DNA of 54,541 nucleotides. Origin: Bacteroidota bacterium. Lineage in GTDB: Bacteria > Bacteroidota > Ignavibacteria > UBA10030 > BY39. The position numbers and the translations under genes are program-made. Positions 40,077 to 47,613 of this stretch are shown here, piece by piece. The notes below the pieces were generated by a model that was given only the letters and a program-made list of their open reading frames with translations, had not been told where the DNA came from and did not search any database. The stretch spans positions 1-54,541 of the forward strand of contig JAUXOG010000129.1 of NCBI GenBank assembly GCA_030682385.1, written 5' to 3'. Position 1 is the stretch's first letter. The number at the start of each line of letters is the position of its first letter.

Positions 40077-40934
40077 AGATTTGTTAGCCAATTTTCGCAA
40101 CACCGCCAAATTCATTTTATCCTCCGCCAAGTCAGCCCCTTTCGGTGTTTCAAGTATTTTTGGGATTTTAACAAGCCGTTTGTCCTGCATAATAAGCCGG
40201 AATGCTTCTTTGCCGATAGTTCCTTTACCGATATGTTCGTGGCGGTCAACGCGTGAGCCGAGTTCTTTTTTCGAGTCGTTGCAGTGAATTACCGCTAACT
40301 TTTTTATACCGACAATGTTGTTAAACTCTGTCATTGTTTTTCTATAAACAATTTCATTACGGATATCGTAGCCTGCGGCAAATATGTGTGAAGTATCTAT
40401 ACAGACTTTCATTCGTTCAGGGTTATCTACACCATCAATTATTTTTCTTAATTGCTCAAATCGGTAGCCGATTGAAGAACCCTGCCCGGCGGTGGTCTCA
40501 AGAACACTTTTCACTTTAAAATTCTTAGTTTGATCGTGAGCTAAGTTTAACGATTCGATTATCTTTTTTATTCCTTCGCTTTCACCTGCACCGGTATGCG
40601 CACCGGGATGAAAAATTAAATACGGAATACCGAGCATTTCGCAGCGTCGGAGTTCTTCTGTGAAGGCGAGGCGCGATTTTTCTAAAATGTCTTGATTTGA
40701 TGCGCAAAGATTTATCAGATATGCTGTGTGAGCAGCAACTGGTTTAATCTTGAATATTTTCTGGGATGATTTGAATAACCGGATTTCTTCGTCGGTCAAA
40801 GGTTTTGCGTACCATTGGTTGTTGTTCTTCGTGAAAATCTGGATTGTGCTGCAACCGACACTAGCGCCACGCTCGAATGCGAGGTGAAGCCCGCCGGCAA
40901 TGGACATGTGGGCGCCGATTAAAGGCTGACTCAT
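40056..40934 (-). CDS. nfo: Endonuclease IV (AP endonuclease Nfo)
   Basis: A 292-aa TIM-barrel zinc enzyme that cuts 5' of abasic sites in base excision repair. Signatures: IGAHMSIAGGL, the IQIFTKNN segment, HTAYLINLCAS, IFHPGAHTG, LETTAGQGSSIG, CIDTSHIFAAGYD, HCNDSKKELGSRVDRHEHIGKG and a final LETPKG, which supply the His, Glu and Asp ligands of the trinuclear zinc site. The ATG directly follows the stop of a small antitoxin-like gene (TAAATG), so translation is probably coupled. The last codons form half of a terminator hairpin. Confidence 0.95.
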   Translation of the reverse strand: MSQPLIGAHMSIAGGLHLAFERGASVGCSTIQIFTKNNNQWYAKPLTDEEIRLFKSSQKIFKIKPVAAHTAYLINLCASNQDILEKSRLAFTEELRRCEMLGIPYLIFHPGAHTGAGESEGIKKIIESLNLAHDQTKNFKVKSVLETTAGQGSSIGYRFEQLRKIIDGVDNPERMKVCIDTSHIFAAGYDIRNEIVYRKTMTEFNNIVGIKKLAVIHCNDSKKELGSRVDRHEHIGKGTIGKEAFRLIMQDKRLVKIPKILETPKGADLAEDKMNLAVLRKLANKSKLPISD

Positions 40935-41168
40935 TTATAGGCTGATTTTCTGTGCTCGATTTTTTCGATGAAAACCAAGAGTTGTTTTTTTTCTGAAGTC
41001 GTCTAAAATAACAAACTCACCCTTTTCTATTTTTTCTCTTTCTCTTTTTAACTCTTGTGCTAAGTTAGGGTTATTACTTAAAAGCTCAACTGTTTCTTTC
41101 AGATTTTCATACTCTTCAAGTGATATTAGCACTTTTGGTTTATCGCTTTTAATGGTTATTGTATGCAT
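40935..41168 (-). CDS. Phd/YefM-like antitoxin, no toxin adjacent
   Basis: A 77-aa protein with the N-terminal pattern of Phd/YefM antitoxins (PKVLISLEEYENLKETVELL) and a charged helical tail (LAQELKREREKIEKGEF). Usually such genes precede a RelE or Doc toxin; here the next gene, with no spacer, is nfo. It is either a solitary antitoxin or a remnant whose toxin was lost. DNA binding and autoregulation are family inference. Confidence 0.65.
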   Translation of the reverse strand: MHTITIKSDKPKVLISLEEYENLKETVELLSNNPNLAQELKREREKIEKGEFVILDDFRKKTTLGFHRKNRAQKISL

Positions 41169-41237
41169 TTTATAAGTCCTGCTATTATTTATGTAGTTTA
41201 AAATACAAAATCTTTTTTTTTATTCAAACTAATTTTA

Positions 41238-41984
41238 TTACCTGCCATTTTTCTCAAACAAATCATCCGGCAAGTTCTGATTTACCAAATACTTTGTAAA
41301 CGTAATCGTTATCGTTCCGGCGCGTGGAAGTCGGCGGTGGTGAGTTTCTCTGCCAGACATATCAGGAATATCCTCGTCGCTCTCAAATAAGTTTTGCAAA
41401 CTTACGACGATGTTCGATGGCATTAAATATTTTTTATCAATCATCCCATAATCAAATACCACTGATACGTTCCTGCCTTGTGAGGTGGCAGTTTCGATTT
41501 TTCTAATCACAAAATTTTCTTTATCTATCCATAAATAACTACTCTTGTGTAAATCTTTTAAAAACAATTGTAATTTATACGATGGATAAGTTTCAATTGT
41601 ATCGAGTGAAATTAATTGGGCATCATATTTATCGTGGTGGAGTTGCGATGGAATGAACCCCAGCCCTGCCCGAGGTATTATCGCAAAACCTTCCGACTCT
41701 AAATGAAACTTGTCCGGTTGCTTGAAAAATATTTTCATCTTCCTTCTCGGTATTCGAAGCCGCTCCATCTCTACAGAAACAAGCGCCTCAGCGGTATAAT
41801 CCTGAATTTCTTTAAACCTGCTCTCAACCCGGTTTAATATTTCAGGTGCATTCAATTGAGAAAATGAAATGGATTGGAAAAAGCAAATTACAAACACTGC
41901 GAACAATATCGTTCTCTGAATTAAACCATTGAAACAGTTACGTTTAATCAAAAACTTAAAAAATTGTGATGAAAACCACTTCAC
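41238..41984 (-). CDS. LolA-like outer-membrane lipoprotein-sorting protein
   Basis: Exported protein of about 248 aa. I place the start at GTG 41984, whose GTGA overlaps the stop of the ABC permease; in-frame codons upstream lie inside the permease. The signal region is FNGLIQRTILFAVFVICFFQSISFS. The body is LolA-like: EILNRVESRFKEIQDYTAEALVSVE, FFKQPDKFHLESEGF, LFLKDLHKSSYLWIDKENFV. It would carry a hydrophobic ligand (lipoprotein or lipid) across the periplasm. The operon with an ABC-2 exporter suggests a dedicated export-and-carry pathway. Confidence 0.78.
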   Translation of the reverse strand: MKWFSSQFFKFLIKRNCFNGLIQRTILFAVFVICFFQSISFSQLNAPEILNRVESRFKEIQDYTAEALVSVEMERLRIPRRKMKIFFKQPDKFHLESEGFAIIPRAGLGFIPSQLHHDKYDAQLISLDTIETYPSYKLQLFLKDLHKSSYLWIDKENFVIRKIETATSQGRNVSVVFDYGMIDKKYLMPSNIVVSLQNLFESDEDIPDMSGRETHHRRLPRAGTITITFTKYLVNQNLPDDLFEKNGR

Positions 41985-42817
41985 GATAAAATATCCTTCC
42001 TGCGAAAAAGATACAGCGTAACTAAAAAGAACCCACCGCAATAAATACATAAGTAACTTATAGATTTGAATATTTCGTTGAAGTTCACCGGTTCTTCAAA
42101 CGCTTTTGTCCAAACAGAAGAGTATGTTGTAAAAAGATATGGCTTTATTGTTTTGAAGAATTCGATTGGCAATTCACCGATTATCAAAAATATTATCAAC
42201 ACTGCCATTGTGCCAATGATCGGACCGATAGCATTCTCGACAAAAGATGAAAAGAAAAAAGCCAGCGACGCTACAGTCCACATTGCAACGAGTGCACCAA
42301 GATATGCGAGTAAAAATCGCCACCATACTTCATCAACCGGCAAAAGTAAAATCTCTCCTCTGAAAATTATCAGGTCGCCGTCACCAAAAAACAAATGCCC
42401 AAGTCCGATACTCAAGGCTGCCAAAAAAACAACGAGTGTAGATGTGTAAAATATTGTTGTAATATATTTGATTGTCAAAACTTTTATCCTTGAAACCGGG
42501 CGAGTCAGCAAAATGCGATAAGTTCCGGAAGTTGCTTCACCGGCTAACGAATCGCCGGCAACGAGTGTAATCAAGAACGGAATGTGAACAAATAAACTAT
42601 GCATTATTAAGTGGCTGATGAACCAACCGTTGAATAAATTTCCTGTCGTAATAAATTCTTCCTGAAAATTAAACATCGCATTTTGAGTTGGATTTATTCC
42701 GCTCAATTTTAATCCGACAACTATCAGCGGGACGATTATGCCTATAGTAAGAAAGCCGATGTATGTCCGCCACTTTGTAAATATTTTGTGTGCTTCGAGG
42801 AGGACGATATTAAGCAT
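41981..42817 (-). CDS. ABC-2 type transporter permease
   Basis: A membrane protein of about 278 aa with six hydrophobic segments (MLNIVLLEAHKIFTKWRTYI start; LAGEATSGTYRILLTRPVSR between the second and third), typical of NosY/DrrB-like ABC-2 permeases. ATG 42817 overlaps the ATPase stop by 8 nt; an upstream ATG (42841) would add eight residues. It pairs with the ATPase encoded at 42810-43763 as an exporter, and its own stop overlaps the LolA-like start. Substrate unknown. Confidence 0.85.
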   Translation of the reverse strand: MLNIVLLEAHKIFTKWRTYIGFLTIGIIVPLIVVGLKLSGINPTQNAMFNFQEEFITTGNLFNGWFISHLIMHSLFVHIPFLITLVAGDSLAGEATSGTYRILLTRPVSRIKVLTIKYITTIFYTSTLVVFLAALSIGLGHLFFGDGDLIIFRGEILLLPVDEVWWRFLLAYLGALVAMWTVASLAFFFSSFVENAIGPIIGTMAVLIIFLIIGELPIEFFKTIKPYLFTTYSSVWTKAFEEPVNFNEIFKSISYLCIYCGGFFLVTLYLFRRKDILS

Positions 42818-43763
42818 TGCCAACACCTTTGGTTTTTGCATTTTGAAAAGCCGGATACGCCCGTTCAGTCATCTCGATAAAGTAATCTTCTAACGACCGG
42901 CGAGGAATTATAGAACTGACCTGCAAGTTGTGTTTTACAAATTCTGCATTTATTTCCGGAATACGGTCTATCGAAGTATAAATCAACAAGCTATTGTTAT
43001 GTCGTTCATATTTTTTAATAAAAGCGAATGACTTGATAATTTGTTCGGCGGCTTCAATCGGTTCAACCTGAATTTGCACATATTGATCGCTGCTGTTGAG
43101 TAATTCCTGAACGTATCCCTGCACTACAAGTTTTCCGTTGTTAATGATTGCCATTCTATTGGCAACTTGTTCTACTTCGGTGAGTAAGTGCGAAGAAAGA
43201 AAGATAGTTATGTTTTGCTCTTTCGATAAATTTTTTATCAGCTCACGAACTTCTCTCATACCCTGCGGGTCGAGACCGGAAGTTGGTTCATCTAAAATTA
43301 TAAGTTCGGGGTTAGCGAGTAAAGCTTGTGCAATTCCCAACCGCTGCTTCATTCCGTGCGAATAAGTTTTAACCTTGTCGTTAATCCGGTCTGAGAGTTT
43401 TACGGTTTCGAGAACTTCTTCGATTCGTTTTTTATTTACACCACCGTATAGTGAGCCGATAAATTTTAAATTATCGAATGCCGAAAGGTGTCCGTAGAAA
43501 TCCGGCTTCTCAACTAACCCACCGATGCGTTTGAGGGCTTCGCCTCTGTGTTTATCCAATCTTTTACTAAATATTGTTATAGAACCGTTGGTTGGATGAA
43601 TCAGAGAGAGCATCATTCTTATGGTGGTGCTTTTACCGGCGCCATTGGGACCTAAAAATCCGAAGACATCGCCCCTATAAACCTCTATGTTTAAATCACT
43701 TACAGCAAACCGTTTTTTGTAACGCTTCGCAAGATTGTGTGTTTGTAAAATTATTTCAGACAT
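42810..43763 (-). CDS. ABC transporter ATP-binding protein (DrrA/BcrA/NosF-like)
   Basis: An ATPase of about 317 aa starting MSEIILQTHNL at 43763 (an ATG seven codons upstream is possible). Walker A GPNGAGKST, Q-loop region, signature YSHGMKQRLGIAQA, Walker B LIILDEPTSG and the switch His in LSSHLLTEVEQ are all intact. The C-terminal ~90 residues are the extension usual in drug and lipid exporters of this class. It powers the adjacent ABC-2 permease. First gene of a three-gene operon ending with the LolA-like protein. Confidence 0.92.
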   Translation of the reverse strand: MSEIILQTHNLAKRYKKRFAVSDLNIEVYRGDVFGFLGPNGAGKSTTIRMMLSLIHPTNGSITIFSKRLDKHRGEALKRIGGLVEKPDFYGHLSAFDNLKFIGSLYGGVNKKRIEEVLETVKLSDRINDKVKTYSHGMKQRLGIAQALLANPELIILDEPTSGLDPQGMREVRELIKNLSKEQNITIFLSSHLLTEVEQVANRMAIINNGKLVVQGYVQELLNSSDQYVQIQVEPIEAAEQIIKSFAFIKKYERHNNSLLIYTSIDRIPEINAEFVKHNLQVSSIIPRRSLEDYFIEMTERAYPAFQNAKTKGVGNA

Positions 43764-43822
43764 TAATATCGGCTGTTTTTTCATTTAGAATATAAATAGA
43801 AATTTGGAGAGATGCACAAATC

Positions 43823-43893
43823 TAAAATCCCTGCCCGAACGACAGCCCGCCTGAACGAATCATTCGGGCAGGTTCGGTCGGGCGGGTAAAATC
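43823..43893. repeat. Palindromic element with flanking direct repeats
   Basis: TAAAATC occurs at 43823-43829 and again at 43887-43893, flanking 57 bp with imperfect inverted ends (CCTGCCCGAACGA against CCCGCCCGACCGA, 11 of 13). Inside, CCTGCCCGAA (43830-43839) pairs with 43863-43872, and CCCGCCTGAACGAA (43846-43859) pairs with 43873-43886 at 12 of 14, so the stems interleave. The flank is rich in AAATCCGAA repeats, which weakens the duplication claim. The 231-bp spacer otherwise carries only the start region of the antiporter gene. Confidence 0.55.
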
Positions 43894-44015
43894 CGAAACT
43901 GGTGGTGAGCGAAGACGAACCATCCGAAATCCGAAACTTGAAATCCGAATTTGTTTCCCTTGCATCTCAAAATCATTTTCCATAACTTTGAGTAGAAAAT
44001 TTAAAAGGAAGGTTG

Positions 44016-46031
44016 ATGCACGAACTCAACATACTCGGTGAACTCGTTCTGCTTCTCGCGGTGATAATAGTCGTTATTTCTATTTTTAGAAAAATTAATA
44101 TCCCACCGCTTGTTGGTTTCTTGATCAGCGGATTGATCATCGGTCCCTATGGTATTAAATTAGTCAAGAATATCGATGCAGTAAATGTTCTTGCTGAGGT
44201 GGGTGTTGTGCTTTTACTTTTTACAATCGGACTTGAGTTTTCGCTAACGCGATTAAAGCGGATTAAGAAAATTGTTTTGATAGGCGGCGGCTTGCAGGTT
44301 CTCGTTACAATTTTTGTCGTAACATTTTTACAAATGGTGATGGGTTTGGAGTTTCGGCAATCAATCTTCGTAGGCTTTTTAATCTCACTCAGCAGCACCG
44401 CAATTGTAATGAAACTGCTAACCGACAGAGCTGAAACCGACACGCCTCACGGAAAAATATCTCTCGGCATATTGTTGTTTCAAGATTTATGTATCGTTCC
44501 GATGATGCTGTTGGTGCCGGTTCTTTCGGCGGCAAGCGGAACCACGCTAACCGAAGTTTCAATAAAATTTGTAATCGCACTCGCCGGCGTCGGTGTAATA
44601 ATAGTAGCGGCAATTTACATTATGCCCAAGTTAGTCGAGTTTTTAGTGCTTGCTAAAAGTCGCGAACTGTTTGTAATCGGTGTGGTGTTTTTGAGTTTAG
44701 GAACGGCACTCGTTACTTCGTATGCCGGACTATCGCTCGCCTTAGGAGCTTTTATTGCCGGCTTAATTTTATCGGAGTCTGAATACTCGCACGAAATTGT
44801 AGGCGCAGCGCTGCCGTTCCGGGATGCACTGAGTAGTTTGTTCTTCATCTCAATCGGAATGTTGGTGAATGTTAATTTACTTTTTGAAAAATCTCTTCTG
44901 TTAATAATTGTGTCGTCAGCAATTATTGTAATAAAATTTTTTATCGCAGCTATTGTGGTTTTGTTTCTCTCCTTCCCCGCACGCACGGCTATCATAGTCG
45001 GGCTTTCACTTTCTCAAATCGGTGAGTTCTCTTTCATACTTGCACTTGCAGGAATATCGTCGGGGCTGATGAGTAACGAAATATATCAAATGTTTTTAGG
45101 GGCTTCGATAATAACTATGATGCTGACTCCGCTGTTCATTCAATTTTCTACACCGACAGCGCATCTGTTTCAAAAATTATTGCCTCATAAAATAACTTTT
45201 AATTTCTTTAATCGAATAGTTGCTGACGAAGTAATCGAAAAAATCTCCCTATCCGATTTTAAAAATCACGTGATAATTGTAGGATACGGATTGAACGGAA
45301 AAAACGTTGCCTCGGTTTTAAAGGAAACTGGAATTAAATATTTGATTGTCGATCTGAGCGGTGTTACTGTTAAGGCTGCGCGAAAGTCAGGAGAGAATGT
45401 CCTGTATGGCGATGCGACACGGAAGGAAATGCTGCTGCACTTGGGTATTGAAAATGCGCGTGTTTTAGTGATTGCGATTTCAGACTCGGATGCGATGCGG
45501 CGGATTTTAAAAACTGCCCGAAATCTAAACCCGGATTTACACATTATTTCGAGAACGAGGACGGTTGCTGATATTGAAGATTTATATAAATTAGGCTCGA
45601 ACGAAGTAATTCCCGAAGAGTTTGAGACTTCGATTGAGATTTTTACGAGAGTTCTGCGGCAGTATCATTTGCCGCGTAACATAATTGCCGCGCAAGTCGA
45701 TTTGATAAGGCGTGAAGGATACGGAATGTTCCGTGGACTGAAATTACCCGATGCGACTATGGATCAATTAACCGCAATTCTTGTTGCCGGAACTACAGAT
45801 ACATTTCTTGTTTTAAACGAATCGCCCGCTCGCGGAAAAACTTTAGCCGATTTGAATTTACGATTACTCTCGGGATGTTCTGTAATAGCAGTCGTCCGGG
45901 ATAATAAGCCGACTACAAATCCGCCTCCTGATTTCACAATTGAATCGGGAGATGTTATGGTTTTATTAGGCACGCACGCCGAGATTGATAAAGCATTCGA
46001 TTTATTAAGCCCGCCGAGGATGGAAGAATAA
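44016..46031 (+). CDS. CPA2 cation:proton antiporter with TrkA-N/TrkA-C domains (KefB/YbaL-like)
   Basis: A ~671-aa inner-membrane protein: a Na+/H+-exchanger-type membrane domain (about 1-385; IPPLVGFLISGLIIGPYG, AEVGVVLLLFTIGLEFS), an RCK/TrkA-N nucleotide-binding domain (about 417-535, HVIIVGYGLNGKNVASVL) and a TrkA-C domain (about 580-671). It likely exchanges K+ or Na+ for protons under ligand control. ATG 44016 is preferred, behind AAGGAAGG; a TTG one codon earlier is in frame. Monocistronic. Confidence 0.92.
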   Translation: MHELNILGELVLLLAVIIVVISIFRKINIPPLVGFLISGLIIGPYGIKLVKNIDAVNVLAEVGVVLLLFTIGLEFSLTRLKRIKKIVLIGGGLQVLVTIFVVTFLQMVMGLEFRQSIFVGFLISLSSTAIVMKLLTDRAETDTPHGKISLGILLFQDLCIVPMMLLVPVLSAASGTTLTEVSIKFVIALAGVGVIIVAAIYIMPKLVEFLVLAKSRELFVIGVVFLSLGTALVTSYAGLSLALGAFIAGLILSESEYSHEIVGAALPFRDALSSLFFISIGMLVNVNLLFEKSLLLIIVSSAIIVIKFFIAAIVVLFLSFPARTAIIVGLSLSQIGEFSFILALAGISSGLMSNEIYQMFLGASIITMMLTPLFIQFSTPTAHLFQKLLPHKITFNFFNRIVADEVIEKISLSDFKNHVIIVGYGLNGKNVASVLKETGIKYLIVDLSGVTVKAARKSGENVLYGDATRKEMLLHLGIENARVLVIAISDSDAMRRILKTARNLNPDLHIISRTRTVADIEDLYKLGSNEVIPEEFETSIEIFTRVLRQYHLPRNIIAAQVDLIRREGYGMFRGLKLPDATMDQLTAILVAGTTDTFLVLNESPARGKTLADLNLRLLSGCSVIAVVRDNKPTTNPPPDFTIESGDVMVLLGTHAEIDKAFDLLSPPRMEE

Positions 46032-46184
46032 TTGACAATTAGTAAAGGGCAATGATCAATTGGAATAGTGAAGGAATGGAGGAATGGAAAAATAAAAAGA
46101 AAGGGCGAAGTGGAGAATCGGTGTTTTGAAAAATCAATGTTTGTGGTTTTATACCGCACAATTTTGTATTTTGAAAACCGTAAT

Positions 46185-47024
46185 ATGAAAAACGTAATAC
46201 ATATCGATTCGCTTGAGTTAGCTGAACTCCGACCATATCGAACAATGCGGCGCGCGGTTGAGCACGTCAAGCAAGGAATTTTTGTTGCCGAAAGCGAGAC
46301 GGTTGTTAAAAAATTGTTGACTACAAATCTTGCAATCGTATCTATCTTGATAACGCAAAACCGGTTTGATGAAATCCGGCATTTAATTGACGAGAGGGGA
46401 AAAAAGGATTTTAATATTTATCTTGGCGAGAAAGAACTTTTAGAACAAATAGTCGGATTTGATTTGCACCAAGGGATAATGGCAGTTGCGAAAATTCCAG
46501 AGCCGTTATTAATCGAAGATGCAGTAAAACAATCTTCACAGCCGTACTTGTTTGTTGCATTAGATGGACTTACAAACGCGGATAACCTGGGCGTTATTGT
46601 AAGAAACTGTGTTGCGTTCGGAGTTAATGCTTTAATTGTCGGCGAAACTTCAAGCAGTCCTTATTTAAGGCGAGCAATCAGGCAGTCGATGGGGACTGTG
46701 TTTGACTTGCCAATCGTTCACACGAAAAATTTACGCGAGACTCTTATATTGTTGGAAGGAAAATTCAACACGCGGTGTTTAGCTGCCGATGCACATGCGA
46801 ATGATATTTCAATTCAAGATGCCGACCTGAAAAAAAATATCTGTATAGTTTTAGGTAGTGAGGGGAGCGGTATCCGGGAACCGGTTCTCGAAGTTTGTTC
46901 CGAGAAAATTACAATACCCATCAGCGATAAAATTGATTCACTCAATGTGGCAAGTGCGAGTGCTGTGTTTTTGTGGGAAGTAAGCAGAAAAAACCCGCTT
47001 CGTTCGCGACGGGGCAGGGTGTGA
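46185..47024 (+). CDS. SpoU/TrmH family RNA 2'-O-methyltransferase
   Basis: About 279 aa from ATG 46185 (MKNVIHIDSLELAELRPYRT); earlier in-frame codons encode an unlikely low-complexity lead. It has a substrate-binding N-terminal domain and the three SPOUT motifs: NADNLGVIVRNCVAFGVNA, IVLGSEGSGI and IPISDKIDSLNVASASAVFLWE. It transfers methyl from S-adenosylmethionine to a ribose 2'-OH of tRNA or rRNA; the exact target cannot be read. The last residues (NPLRSRRGRV) are encoded by the first partial unit of a tandem repeat, so the C terminus has been extended or replaced by repeat DNA. Confidence 0.9.
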   Translation: MKNVIHIDSLELAELRPYRTMRRAVEHVKQGIFVAESETVVKKLLTTNLAIVSILITQNRFDEIRHLIDERGKKDFNIYLGEKELLEQIVGFDLHQGIMAVAKIPEPLLIEDAVKQSSQPYLFVALDGLTNADNLGVIVRNCVAFGVNALIVGETSSSPYLRRAIRQSMGTVFDLPIVHTKNLRETLILLEGKFNTRCLAADAHANDISIQDADLKKNICIVLGSEGSGIREPVLEVCSEKITIPISDKIDSLNVASASAVFLWEVSRKNPLRSRRGRV

Positions 47025-47345
47025 GTTATTAAATTGTAGGTCGAGCAGGTTGCTCGACCAAAAAAAGGTCGACGAGACTCGTCGACCTACAAGTTGTTGG
47101 TCGGATTATGCTTGCATCCGACTTACTACAAGGCAAGCCCGATAAAAAAAAAAGCCCCGCCTCGGTTGCGCGGGGCAGGGTGTGAGTTATTAAATTGTAG
47201 GTCGAGCAGGTTGCTCGACCAAAAAAAGGTCGACGAGTTTCGTCGACCTACAAGTTGTTGGTCGGATTATGCTTGCATCCAACTTACTACAAGGCAAGCC
47301 CGATATAAAAAAAAAACCCGCCTCGTTTGCGACGGGGCAGGGTTT
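46988..47345. repeat. Tandem repeat of 161/162 bp (two full units plus a partial)
   Basis: GGGGCAGGG recurs at 47011, 47172 and 47334, giving periods of 161 and 162 bp with few mismatches. Each full unit holds two strong hairpins (first unit: GGTCGAGCA/TGCTCGACC at 47039-47059 and AGGTCGACGAG/CTCGTCGACCT at 47066-47088) and a TCGGAT/ATCCGA stem. Each also holds a GC-rich hairpin bordered by an A-run. On the - strand that last part is stem plus T-run, a rho-independent terminator (clearest at 47144-47176), and three such copies face the gene at 47614-50799. The first copy overlaps the 3' end of the methyltransferase gene. Confidence 0.85.
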
Positions 47346-47613
47346 TATAATAATTTTGTCATCTTTGTTTTTCGTTAACATTTCTACATCCTAAGCGAAG
47401 TCTCGCTTTTTTTGTAGGACGGGATGCTATCTCGTCCAAACGTATCGGTCGATTTAACCAATCGACTTACAACAACAATGTTATTAACCGCCCGCCTTCA
47501 TGCGAGGTCTCGTAAACGAGACGGACAGAGTACGCGAAGAATGCGCAGAAGTGTTTTAATAGCTATTCTGCGACCCCTCCCCTTATTAAGGGGAGGGACA
47601 CAGGGTGGGGTAT
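47346..47613. other. Non-coding hairpin-rich spacer
   Basis: No gene is seen. It contains AAGCGA/TCGCTT followed by a T-run (47393-47411), a probable + strand terminator for the methyltransferase. It also has GGACG-GAT/ATC-CGTCC, GTCGATT/AATCGAC, the perfect palindrome GTCTCGTAAACGAGAC (47507-47522) and a nested stem made of CCCTCCCC and GGGGAGGG. From about 47508 the sequence matches 51103-51215. Confidence 0.6.
47508..47613. repeat. 3'-flank repeat shared with 51103-51215
   Basis: The block runs from ACGAGACGGACAGAGTACGC through AGAAGTGTTTTAATAGCTAT and a CTCCCC/GGGGAG hairpin to GGGACACAGGGTGGGGTA. It occurs here and at about 51103-51215, in each case directly beyond the stop codon of a leftward sorting-domain gene. 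The two copies differ by an extra CCCTACC stretch in the second. Confidence 0.85.

Noticed and set aside
41985-42050. Longer N terminus of the LolA-like protein
   Set aside because: The extra codons lie inside the permease gene; GTG 41984 overlaps the permease stop (GTGA) and precedes the hydrophobic signal segment.
42066-42449. Open frame of 127 codons on the + strand
   Set aside because: Antisense to the well-supported ABC-2 permease, with no recognisable motif or ribosome binding site.
46988-47345. Possible CRISPR array
   Set aside because: Only two long (161/162 bp) near-identical units with no unique spacers and no cas genes; it is an ordinary tandem repeat.
47094-47378. Open frame of 94 codons across the tandem repeat
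   Set aside because: It translates the hairpin repeat twice over (the same segment recurs with period ~54 residues) and shows no protein family; non-coding repeat DNA explains it.
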